This document shows positions 26,079-33,521 of a stretch of 64,000 nt of DNA, piece after piece. Position numbers and translations under genes: made by a program. The notes beneath the pieces are model-generated. The model worked only from the letters and a program-made list of their open reading frames with translations, searched no databases and had not been told where the DNA came from. The stretch is taken from assembly GCF_032970905.1 (NCBI RefSeq), contig NZ_JAWJZA010000012.1; one strand, 5' to 3'. The stretch's first letter is position 1; each line of letters begins with the position of its first letter. This stretch comes from Veillonella absiana (GTDB taxonomy: Bacteria > Bacillota > Negativicutes > Veillonellales > Veillonellaceae).

Positions 26079-26494
26079 TTATTTATCCTTATTCGCTAAA
26101 CACGGTAATAAGAGTCCTGAGCCGATAAGAATGAGTGGTGTCAAAATATTCATGGCAAATTGGAAATTCCAGCCAGAAGAGAATACTTCTACATCAAGAG
26201 GGAAGATACCCATTACACAGGCAAAGGCCGTGAAGAAGAAACACCAGGCACCAAAGCCAAATCCGATAGTACGGTTTTTGGTGAATTGGTATGTCACCAA
26301 TACCAAAGGCTGGGATGCTGATTAATAGACCTACGATAATCATAGTTAAGCGATACCCTAAACATGAGTATCCAAGATACAACGATGTGTAGACCTTGAT
26401 TGGCGTAACCATTTACAACGTTACCAAATCCCCATACGGCGGTGAACGCCATTAATGTGAGAGCTTGCCAAGTCAGATTTTTCTTGGTAGGCAT
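26079..26494 (-). pseudogene. Amino-acid permease (APC family) with a large internal deletion
   Basis: The minus strand starts well: AGGAGG 8 bases before ATG, then KNLTWQALTLMAFTAVWGFG and NVVNGYANQGLH, a typical first helix of glutamate/GABA-type APC permeases such as YjeM. After about 45 residues the frame is lost. The last 75 residues continue in another frame (TIGFGFGAWCFFFTAFACVM and FAMNILTPLILIGSGLLLPC) up to a stop at 26079. A full permease has about 500 residues, so roughly three quarters is gone. The family call is based on these two ends. Confidence 0.65.
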
Positions 26495-26909
26495 AATAAT
26501 CCTCCTTTTTACTAATCACAATGTACACTCAGCACGATACATTAACTCAAGTTCTTTATAGATGAAATAGTGAATAATTATTCTATAGATTAGATAAATA
26601 CAATATAGTTTGTAGTGCATAATGCAATGTAAATCCTGTGAGAGTGAACAAATGTCGCTGTAATCAGGCTTGAATTATTCGCCTAGATTCGGGTAGTTAT
26701 TGGATGAAATAGTTTGTGGGGATACAACATTAGGGGGCCATTTCAAAATTCTGCGGATTTGCACGCTTTTTCTGTGCTAAAACAGTAAAAAGTGCGGCAA
26801 TAACGCATCTAAAATGATCAATCTACTGATTTGTCAAATATTTAAATTCCTTTTACAGTGTAGTCAGCGCTAATACATTGAGAAATGCATTTCTCCCAAA
26901 GGAGAAACT
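26495..26909. other. Intergenic stretch upstream of the sigma factor
   Basis: No gene is seen. An imperfect hairpin (GCAC and CTTTTTCTGT with their complements) lies at about 26760-26796, and a small palindrome GAGAAATGCATTTCTC lies at 26880-26895, just before the ribosome binding site of the next gene. These may regulate it. Confidence 0.4.
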
Positions 26910-27668
26910 ATGCAAGACAAGGTACGTTTAGACAAGGACTATTTAGAAAAAGAATGCTTTGATACATTAGTATTAGGTTCGTTAAGTGATGGAGAGTTGG
27001 TGGAGTATTGCCAACAAGAGTTTGCTTTGCATCTAGATAAGGAAATGATTATGCTACATGGTCGGGCCGTATGTGTAGGGGCTTTGACACCTTATGAAAA
27101 AAGAGTGTGGCATCGCAACAGAGAATTAGCAAAATCAGAATTATGCCGCCGATATACGCCACTGATTCACAAGTATGCTAACATATCGCATACGCTCACC
27201 ATGCGTGAAGACGTGGAAGCGCACTTGTGGATGGTATTATTAGAGGCTATTCAAGAGTATGATTCATCTGGAGGTATTCCTTTTGCGGGGTTTGTAAAGA
27301 GTCGTATTAAATTTGGTCATTGGAATTACTACAAGAAATTAAAACGCAATTGGGAGCACGAGGCTAGTTTATTGACTAGTTACCACAAAGAGAGTGAGGA
27401 TGATGAGTCCATAGATGATTTTCCTAGTGATGAGGATGTGGCCGATGAGGTAGTGAGTCGTATTGTTGAGGACGAACAACTGAATCGGTGTATGGAGGCG
27501 TTGGCTAATATGAATAATAAGGAGAGACGAATTATTTGTGACCTATATGGAAAGGGGAAAACGATGGCTGATATGGCACGAGAAGAGGGATGCTCTCGGC
27601 AGAATATCAAGTATTATCACGATAAGGCAATGGGAATGTTGAGGCAAATAGTAGAACGAGATCGTTAG
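26910..27668 (+). CDS. Orphan sigma-70 family RNA polymerase sigma factor
   Basis: A 252-residue alternative sigma factor. Region 2 lies at about residues 70-150 (RELAKSELCRRYTPLIHKYA, EDVEAHLWMVLLEAIQEYD, FAGFVKSRIKFGHWNYYKK). Region 4 is at the C-terminus (NNKERRIICDLYGKGKTMAD, then CSRQNIKYYHDKAMGML). A Ser/Asp/Glu-rich linker joins them. The first 65 residues have no clear match. AAAGGAG stands 5 bases before the ATG. No anti-sigma gene is adjacent. A role in competence or stress, as for SigH-like factors, is possible but unproven. Confidence 0.8.
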   Translation: MQDKVRLDKDYLEKECFDTLVLGSLSDGELVEYCQQEFALHLDKEMIMLHGRAVCVGALTPYEKRVWHRNRELAKSELCRRYTPLIHKYANISHTLTMREDVEAHLWMVLLEAIQEYDSSGGIPFAGFVKSRIKFGHWNYYKKLKRNWEHEASLLTSYHKESEDDESIDDFPSDEDVADEVVSRIVEDEQLNRCMEALANMNNKERRIICDLYGKGKTMADMAREEGCSRQNIKYYHDKAMGMLRQIVERDR

Positions 27669-27811
27669 AGGAAAAGGTATGTATGTCTACAGATTTATAG
27701 AAATTGGTATGGTATATATACATAAATTGGCAGGAGTTTTAAGTATTCATAGCGAATATAGAACGAGAATAGTAGTAATTATATTTCGAGTCTACAGGGC
27801 GGAGGTTTCCT

Positions 27812-28606
27812 ATGGATTTACAAAAATTAATCTATGAAGTAAAGGATGGGGCGGCTACCATCACGATGAATTATCCTAAAAATTTAAATGCTGTTGATGA
27901 AAGTATGGCAGATGAGCTTATTTGGGCCTTTGATGCGGCTAATGAAGATCCGGCAGTGAAGGTAATCGTGTTAAAAGGTGGAGAAAAAGCCTTTTCTGCT
28001 GGTGGTGATGTAGGTTATTTCTATAAACTAGCTACATCCGGGGAATCCGTAAATATGGATAGTCTCATTGAAAAGGTGGGTATTATTGCTCAAAAGATTA
28101 AAACACTAGATAAAATTGTGATTTCTAGTGTAAGTGGGGCGGCAGCTGGTGCTGGTGTATCATTAGCTTTATCTGCTGATTTTGTTATCGCTACGGAAAA
28201 TACAAAAATTATCATGGCCTTTGTAAATTTAGGATTAGCTCCAGATACAGGATCTACCTATTTATTAGTTAAACAGTTAGGTGAAAAACGGGCCTTTGAA
28301 TATTGTGCTACAGGTACACCAATTGGTGCAGAGGATGCTAAGAACTGGGGCCTTATCACTAGAGTCGTACCAATAGAGGCACTAGAGGAGGAAACAAACA
28401 AACTAGCTAGTAAAATCGCTGCGGGTCCATTAGTGGCATATAAAAATATTAAAAAGCAAATTTATGGTGCTGCTTTTGAACAATATAGTACATTCCTTCG
28501 TGATGTAGAGGCGACTACACAACGTGAATGCGCAGCTACAGAGGATTTTATCGAAGGGGTTAAGGCATTCGTAGAAAAACGCAAAGCAGAGTTTCAAGGG
28601 AAATAA
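27812..28606 (+). CDS. Enoyl-CoA hydratase/isomerase family protein
   Basis: A 264-residue crotonase-fold enzyme. The oxyanion-hole regions are VLKGGEKAFSAGGDVGYF and SVSGAAAGAGVSLALSADF, and the trimer-forming end is present. It acts on enoyl-CoA or a related CoA thioester. One usual catalytic Glu of hydratases is not obvious (FVNLGLAPDTGSTYLL has Asp), so an isomerase or other crotonase activity is possible. GGAGG lies 6 bases before the ATG. It stands just before an acyl-CoA dehydrogenase gene, so both probably act in the same pathway. Confidence 0.9.
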   Translation: MDLQKLIYEVKDGAATITMNYPKNLNAVDESMADELIWAFDAANEDPAVKVIVLKGGEKAFSAGGDVGYFYKLATSGESVNMDSLIEKVGIIAQKIKTLDKIVISSVSGAAAGAGVSLALSADFVIATENTKIIMAFVNLGLAPDTGSTYLLVKQLGEKRAFEYCATGTPIGAEDAKNWGLITRVVPIEALEEETNKLASKIAAGPLVAYKNIKKQIYGAAFEQYSTFLRDVEATTQRECAATEDFIEGVKAFVEKRKAEFQGK

Positions 28607-28712
28607 GAAAATCTATGAATGATACTTTTAAAAATGATATAATAAGATAATTAGTATAAGTACCAGACATAGTCATGTACAAAGTTTAAAGTAGTAGTTG
28701 GAGGACTTGCAA

Positions 28713-29855
28713 ATGGGTTATATCTTAGAAGAAGAGCAACAATTATTAGTAAATCTAGCAAAAGATTTTGCTGAGCAAAAATTAAAACCTGTTGTAGCTG
28801 AATGTGATCGTACAGGTAAATTACCTATGGACGTATATCAAGAAGCTATTGATCTTGGATTTGCAGCATTGGAAATCCCAGATGGTTACGGCGGGAATGA
28901 ACAATCCTACTATGCAGTTGCAGCAGTATATGAAGAATTAGCTAAAGTTGATGCTGGTTTTGCTACAGGTATTGCGGCTAGCGGATTGGCATTGAAACCA
29001 GTATTGATGAATGGTACAGATGAACAAAAACAATACTTTGCAGATTACTTGACAGGTGCGAAGGGCAATGGTTTTGCAGCATTCTGCCTAACAGAACCTG
29101 ATGCTGGTTCTGATGCAGGTAATGGTAGCACTGTGGCTGTGAAAGATGGCGATGAATATGTATTGAATGGTACAAAATGTTTCATTACTAATGCTAGCCT
29201 TGCACAAATCTTTGTGGTATTTGCTTTAACTGATAAATACAAAGGTACTCGTGGTATTTCTGCTTTCATCGTGGAACGCGACCGTGAAGGTGTATCCATT
29301 GGTAAAAAAGAAGATAAAATGGGCATTCGTTTGTCCGATACAGCGGATGTTCGTTTTGATAACGTACGCATTCCTGCTAGCCATTTGCTAGGTAAAGAAG
29401 GTCGTGGCTTTATCTATGCTATGCAAACACTCGATTTGGCACGCCCAATGGTAGGTGCTATGGCTGTTGGTATTGCACAACGCGCTCTTGATGAAGCCGT
29501 TGCCTATGCAAAACAACGTGTAACATTTGGCAAACCAATTTTCCAACATCAAGCATTGAATTTTAAATTAGCTGATATGGATATTAAAACAGAAATGGCT
29601 CGTGCTGGTGTTATTAATGCACTTAACGTATACTACACTGGTAAAAACTTCTCTCGTGAAGCGGCGATTGCTAAATGCTATGCTGCGGACATCGCCGTAG
29701 AGTGTGCTTTAGACGCTATTCAGGTGCTTGGAGGCTATGGTTATTCTCGTGATTTCCCAGTAGAAAAATTATTGCGCGATGCGAAAATCATGCAAATCTA
29801 TGAAGGAACAAATGAAATCCAACGTTTAGTTGTGGGTGGTCAATTAGGCCGTTAA
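28713..29855 (+). CDS. Acyl-CoA dehydrogenase
   Basis: A 380-residue FAD enzyme that makes a 2,3-double bond in acyl-CoA. The start is the ATG at 28713 (MGYILEEEQQLLVNLAKDF), with GGAGG 9 bases before it. The three family domains are present. FAD- and substrate-binding motifs are AFCLTEPDAGSDAGNGSTV and CFITNASLA, and the C-terminal YGYSRDFPVEKLLRDAKIMQ with IYEGTNEIQ carries the catalytic Glu. It looks like short-chain (butyryl-CoA) dehydrogenases. No Etf genes are adjacent. A terminator follows. Confidence 0.93.
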   Translation: MGYILEEEQQLLVNLAKDFAEQKLKPVVAECDRTGKLPMDVYQEAIDLGFAALEIPDGYGGNEQSYYAVAAVYEELAKVDAGFATGIAASGLALKPVLMNGTDEQKQYFADYLTGAKGNGFAAFCLTEPDAGSDAGNGSTVAVKDGDEYVLNGTKCFITNASLAQIFVVFALTDKYKGTRGISAFIVERDREGVSIGKKEDKMGIRLSDTADVRFDNVRIPASHLLGKEGRGFIYAMQTLDLARPMVGAMAVGIAQRALDEAVAYAKQRVTFGKPIFQHQALNFKLADMDIKTEMARAGVINALNVYYTGKNFSREAAIAKCYAADIAVECALDAIQVLGGYGYSRDFPVEKLLRDAKIMQIYEGTNEIQRLVVGGQLGR

Positions 29856-29930
29856 TAGGTATCTTGATTAGTATATCTAACTGATTTTGTATACTTTTAC
29901 TGTTTAGGGCCCATAGAAATTAATATGATA

Positions 29931-29970
29931 ATAAAAGAAGAGGTGCTATAATGCATCTCTTCTTTTATTG
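29931..29970 (+). terminator. Terminator of the acyl-CoA dehydrogenase gene
   Basis: The stem AAAAGAAGAGGTG/CATCTCTTCTTTT is followed by Ts. Confidence 0.82.
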
Positions 29971-30225
29971 CTATATGGGATAAATGATATAGCTAGCATC
30001 TACTTTGTTAGATGATTGAAATCAGAAACTTTGTTGATATGTAACTGCATTAAATAAATATAGAGTTAGTATATTTATTAACTTTACAGAGATTAACTAG
30101 TTTTATAGAATGGAGTCATAGAAGACTGGTAGACCTGTGTGTGCTAAATTCGTGAAAAAGTGTCGTGAGTGTATATTACTCGCTAGCAAGTTGTCACACT
30201 GTAAGAACAGGAGGTAACTGATATA
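29971..30225. other. Intergenic stretch before the ComK-like gene
   Basis: AT-rich, with no gene seen. It must hold the promoter of the following regulator; no box is strong enough to call. Confidence 0.4.
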
Positions 30226-30819
30226 ATGAAGGGGACAGCATGTGAACCGAAAAGCGCAGTAGCGAATGACTTTGAGCAAGTATATGATCGAATTAACCAA
30301 ATTTGGGCGATGATACCAGTGTATGATAGCGGCGATAGTACATTGATTATTTATGACAATGGTGAGCGGTGTGTCGTTACAAGAACCGTGCGTAATATTT
30401 TAAGAGATATGGCAGAGCGTAAAGGGTTGGGACTAAAAAATGTACGTAATTGTTATGGGGAAAAACGTACTGCATCGGAACCCTTGATTTTAGGACCTAA
30501 CATTGTCTTTGCCTTACTTAAATGTCGTAATCCTATTGGCAAAGACTCAGCTTATGGATATATCAATATGGCTATTTCCAACACCGAGTATGAGTTGTCT
30601 AGCATTTCTAAATCATCTTGTCACTTATGTAGGGATGAACAGGAAGAACCTATTTTGATACTACATTCTTCAAATATAGTTGAGAAAAAATTAAGGACTG
30701 CAAGAAAGCATCACATTAATTTTCTCCGTCGTTTGACCGAGGAGATACAGCTTGTCAATAATCCACATATCATAAAGGAATTAATACAACGATTACAAAG
30801 AAATTCAAATTTATGGTAA
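30226..30819 (+). CDS. ComK-like protein
   Basis: A 197-residue protein with AGGAGG 11 bases before its ATG. It lines up by eye with Bacillus ComK, the competence master activator, in length and order of blocks: a start with an autonomously folding strand pair (STLIIYDNGERCVVTRTVRN), NVRNCYGEKR, LILGPNIVFALLKCRNPIG (ComK: PPIMVDPSNQIFLF), AYGYINMAIS (ComK: CGWISHVHV) and a basic helix KKLRTARKHHINFLRRL. Identity is low, so the call is tentative. Some Veillonella strains are naturally competent, which would fit. It stands alone and is followed by a terminator. Confidence 0.5.
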   Translation: MKGTACEPKSAVANDFEQVYDRINQIWAMIPVYDSGDSTLIIYDNGERCVVTRTVRNILRDMAERKGLGLKNVRNCYGEKRTASEPLILGPNIVFALLKCRNPIGKDSAYGYINMAISNTEYELSSISKSSCHLCRDEQEEPILILHSSNIVEKKLRTARKHHINFLRRLTEEIQLVNNPHIIKELIQRLQRNSNLW

Positions 30820-30876
30820 TGGGATGTATTATATAGCAAACTGATAGTTTTAAAACAGGAATACCAGCTCTTTACA

Positions 30877-30905
30877 GAAGCCAGTGCTTAGTCGCTGGCT
30901 TTTTC
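30877..30905 (+). terminator. Terminator of the ComK-like gene
   Basis: The stem AGCCAG/CTGGCT, extended by weaker pairs, is followed by TTTT. The mobile region starts to the right. Confidence 0.7.
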
Positions 30906-30919
30906 GTTTGCATAACTTG

Positions 30920-31030
30920 AAAGTTATATAAATGAGAATTATATAATAAATGAGAATTGTACACTATTCTTGAAACTATAATGATGAGCCCGCCCCTGCA
31001 CCCCAAAAGACAAAAACCACGAAAGGAGTG
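30920..31030 (+). other. Candidate origin of transfer next to mobC
   Basis: Two copies of ATAAATGAGAATT lie at about 30930-30960, followed by a C-rich stretch (CCCGCCCCTGCACCCC, about 30990-31005) unlike its AT-rich surroundings, just upstream of mobC and the relaxase. This is where oriT normally lies in such elements. The nick site cannot be identified from sequence alone. Confidence 0.35.
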
Positions 31031-31039
31031 TAATACAAA

Positions 31040-31420
31040 GTGCGAAAAAGAGAATACCAAGTCAAGTTTCGAATGAATCAAGAAGAGTACGAACGACTAC
31101 AGGAAAAAGTGATAGCTTCAGGACAGACACAGCGGTCATTTATCATCAATGCTCTTGCTGGAGTAGTGATTGCTCCAAGAGAAGAAATTGATGTACTTAA
31201 GAATATAAACAAGAATTTTGATGATCTGCTTCGCCAGATTAGAGGAATGGCAACTAATGTAAATCAGATGGCGCATATTGCAAATGGAACTGGAGTGCTG
31301 GCAACAATAGACAAATTGGAAGACATTGCAGATCAAAACAACTATTTTAAGAAGGAGTGTGAAGAAATGTGGCAATCAATAAGACGATTAATAAGTCAAC
31401 AAAATCACATGGGGCAATGA
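31040..31420 (+). CDS. mobC: MobC-type relaxosome protein
   Basis: A 126-residue mobilisation accessory protein. The ribbon-helix-helix-like N-terminus (REYQVKFRMNQEEYERLQEK) and the NALAGVVIAPREEIDVLKNI and QIRGMATNVNQMAHIAN blocks are typical of MobC (MobM/BmgB type), which helps the relaxase open oriT. The start is GTG with GGAGTG 10 bases upstream. It overlaps the relaxase gene by 52 bases, so translation is coupled. It marks a mobilisable element that depends on another element for transfer. Confidence 0.85.
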   Translation: MRKREYQVKFRMNQEEYERLQEKVIASGQTQRSFIINALAGVVIAPREEIDVLKNINKNFDDLLRQIRGMATNVNQMAHIANGTGVLATIDKLEDIADQNNYFKKECEEMWQSIRRLISQQNHMGQ

Positions 31421-32574
31421 GAAATTGTATCGAATATGTGCTTCGTGAGGACAAAACAAATCGGGGACTCGTATATGTAACTGGACCATTTTCAGCTGAT
31501 GAAATTACGTATGATTCAGTCTATCAATCCTTTTTAGAAGAAAAGAAATTGTGGGGTAAGGATTCAGGAAGAATGTATGCCCACAATATTATCTCTTGGC
31601 ATAAAGAGGAAAATCTTACGTTACAGCAGGCATTTGCATTTGGAAAAGAATTTGTAGAGAAATGGTTTGATGGATTTCAGACATTGATTGGGGTGCATAA
31701 GGATCGGGATCATGTGCACCTACATCTGGTCACCAATACAGTGAGCTATGAGGATGGTCATAAGCTGCATAATTCCAAAAAAGATTTGGAGCGGATGAAA
31801 GAAATGACTAATCAGATGTGTGTAGAACGTGGATTGACAGTAGCACAGAAGGGGAAAGATTTTCATGGAAATGATTTGGAAGAAGGTCATGTTAGAGCTT
31901 GGAGCAAGGATAAATATCATCTCCTGCTGAATGACCAAAAGAAAAGTCATGTTGCAGAATGTGCCTTGGCAGTTATGGAAACGAGAGAACAAAGTTGTAG
32001 CAAAGAGGAATTTGTGAAAGGAATGGCAATAAGAGGGTGGCGCACCACCTGGACGGATAGTAGAAAGAATATTACGTTTGAGAACGAATATGGGAAAAAA
32101 GTGCGTGATTCCAATATTTCCAAGACCTTTCAGATGGATGTATCAAAGGAGGGATTATTGAATGAATTTGAAAGACAGGCAGAAATCAGAGAGCATGCCG
32201 CTAGAAGAAAAAGAGCCAATAGTGGAGAATCCCAGTTTGAGGAAGCAATGGGAACAACAGATAGAGAACTCGAAGAATACTATAGAGAAGTTAAAGCAGC
32301 TATTGCAGGAAGCACTACAGGCACTTCAAACAATGACAGCGGAGAGGGACGATTTGCTAAAGACTCAGGCAGAGGACAGGAAATTATTCAAGGAAAAATT
32401 AAAGGAGCAACAGACTTTAAATCAGAATTTGGAGAAGGAAAAGAAAATTTTGATGGAGAAAGAATATCTCTCAAGGAAAGACTTGGAGTATGTCAGCAAG
32501 AGGCTGGAAAGCGAGAAGAAGAACGGAAACTGGATGAGCAGACGTATACGAGAACTAGAGGGCGAAGTCGCTAG
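31369..32574 (+). CDS. mobA: MOBP-family relaxase (MobA/VirD2-like)
   Basis: The relaxase nicks oriT and pilots the strand. It has 401 residues and starts with GTG inside mobC. Motif I with the catalytic Tyr is near residue 23 (MRNCIEYVLREDKTNRG). Motif III with the metal-binding His is HKDRDHVHLHLVTN near 111. The C-terminal part is a charged, Gly/Ser-rich tail. A second gene overlaps that tail in another frame from 32162. No integrase or type IV secretion gene is nearby, so the element is only mobilisable or is decayed. Confidence 0.9.
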   Translation: MAINKTINKSTKSHGAMRNCIEYVLREDKTNRGLVYVTGPFSADEITYDSVYQSFLEEKKLWGKDSGRMYAHNIISWHKEENLTLQQAFAFGKEFVEKWFDGFQTLIGVHKDRDHVHLHLVTNTVSYEDGHKLHNSKKDLERMKEMTNQMCVERGLTVAQKGKDFHGNDLEEGHVRAWSKDKYHLLLNDQKKSHVAECALAVMETREQSCSKEEFVKGMAIRGWRTTWTDSRKNITFENEYGKKVRDSNISKTFQMDVSKEGLLNEFERQAEIREHAARRKRANSGESQFEEAMGTTDRELEEYYREVKAAIAGSTTGTSNNDSGEGRFAKDSGRGQEIIQGKIKGATDFKSEFGEGKENFDGERISLKERLGVCQQEAGKREEERKLDEQTYTRTRGRSR

Positions 32575-32767
32575 ATTAAAAAATCGTCCTCTGTGGAAGC
32601 AGATTTTGGATGATTTGAAACCAAAGTCGAAGTGGAGACAATACAACAGAAAAAGAAAATTTTATGATTTTATGGAGAAACTATTTCATGTGATATTAGC
32701 AGTGGTATTTACAATTATTGTTTTCGTAGCAGTCTATTGGTTCATGAAATGGTCAATGCACCAGTAA
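32162..32767 (+). CDS. Coiled-coil membrane protein overlapping the relaxase gene
   Basis: A 201-residue frame that lies out of frame within the last 413 bases of the relaxase gene. It has its own strong ribosome binding site (AAAGGAGGG, 8 bases before ATG). Residues about 25-150 are a long charged coiled coil (ENSKNTIEKLKQLLQEALQA, and on). A single membrane helix follows at about 175-195 (VILAVVFTIIVFVAVYWF). The role is probably in mobilisation, for instance anchoring the relaxosome to the membrane. That is inferred from position and shape; I recognise no named family. Confidence 0.75.
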   Translation: MNLKDRQKSESMPLEEKEPIVENPSLRKQWEQQIENSKNTIEKLKQLLQEALQALQTMTAERDDLLKTQAEDRKLFKEKLKEQQTLNQNLEKEKKILMEKEYLSRKDLEYVSKRLESEKKNGNWMSRRIRELEGEVARLKNRPLWKQILDDLKPKSKWRQYNRKRKFYDFMEKLFHVILAVVFTIIVFVAVYWFMKWSMHQ

Positions 32768-32802
32768 GATTAAATTACAGGATGATGGAAGGGATTGATG
32801 AT

Positions 32803-33042
32803 ATGAGACTTATTTACGCACGTTATAATTCAAATTGTAACAGTATAGATATAACGACATTTGATAATATTTTACTTAGAATTGAGTACAATAAAGCAGA
32901 AGAGGGAACCAGGACAACACCTGGTTCCCAATGTGCGTTAAATGCATTGGCAATTGATGAACCGTTGGAATATGCAAGGCTAGCCTTGGATGGAGAGATG
33001 CAGATGTGGGTAGATGCAGAAGATAGTTTGGAACTTTGGTAA
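32803..33042 (+). CDS. Small DUF6061-like protein
   Basis: A 79-residue protein. The chosen start MRLIYARYNSNCNSIDITTF has GGAAGGG 10 bases upstream; an earlier ATG in the same frame is possible. The end LAIDEPLEYARLALDGEMQM recalls DUF6061, small proteins common on mobile elements of Firmicutes. No catalytic residues are visible. It lies in the mobilisation cluster, just behind the overlapping gene. Function unknown. Confidence 0.6.
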   Translation: MRLIYARYNSNCNSIDITTFDNILLRIEYNKAEEGTRTTPGSQCALNALAIDEPLEYARLALDGEMQMWVDAEDSLELW

Positions 33043-33150
33043 AATAAATTACAAATTATTTTATTGTGGAGAAATAATTTGTAATGTGGTAGAATGGTTT
33101 TAAAATCGAACTATAATAATCTAATAGTTAAAAAATGAGGAACAACAAAA

Positions 33151-33414
33151 ATGAATGAAATATTAGGATTTGTAAATGAAAAGGCAAAAGTATTAATGAT
33201 TCTTAGAGAAAATCAATTGGAGATTGATGGGAATAATATTTGCCCATTAAATCAGCAAGAGATTGCAGATTTAGTACCTTGTGGAAAATTCAAAGCAAAT
33301 CAGATGATAAAAGAATTGGTTGAACAAGGATATGTTAGGATGCTTCATACAAAGGGCAGATATGTGGTAACCGATAAAGGGAATGAAGTATTGAAAAAGA
33401 TGTCGTTGGAGTAA
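33151..33414 (+). CDS. Winged helix-turn-helix regulator
   Basis: An 87-residue DNA-binding protein. Helices and the wing can be read in order: NEKAKVLMILRENQLEIDG, LNQQEIADLVPCGKFKANQM as the recognition part and IKELVEQGYVRMLHTKGRYV as the wing. It resembles MarR-type or replication-initiator winged helices. The ATG is preceded by AGGAACAAC. It stands directly before the tandem repeats at 33417-33500, so it could bind them. Confidence 0.75.
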   Translation: MNEILGFVNEKAKVLMILRENQLEIDGNNICPLNQQEIADLVPCGKFKANQMIKELVEQGYVRMLHTKGRYVVTDKGNEVLKKMSLE

Positions 33415-33416
33415 AA

Positions 33417-33505
33417 ATTTTAGTCCAAGAAAAGTCTAAAATAGCTCAAGATTAGTCCAAGATTTAGCTCAAGATTAGTCCAAGATTTAGCTCAAGATTA
33501 GTCTA
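33417..33505 (+). repeat. Tandem 23-bp repeats upstream of the Schlafen-like gene
   Basis: The unit AGCTCAAGATTAGTCCAAG plus ATTT occurs at 33443-33465 and 33466-33488, with a partial third copy at 33489-33505 and a diverged half-unit (TAGTCCAAGA) at 33420-33429. There are no spacers, so it is not a CRISPR array. Half-sites are AGTCCAAG and GCTCAAG. Inverted copies lie behind the next gene. The ribosome binding site of that gene follows. Confidence 0.85.
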
Positions 33506-33521
33506 GTGGAAAGGAATATAG

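Noticed and set aside
33417..33505. Tandem repeats as a CRISPR array
   Set aside because: The 23-bp units follow each other without spacers, and no cas gene is nearby.
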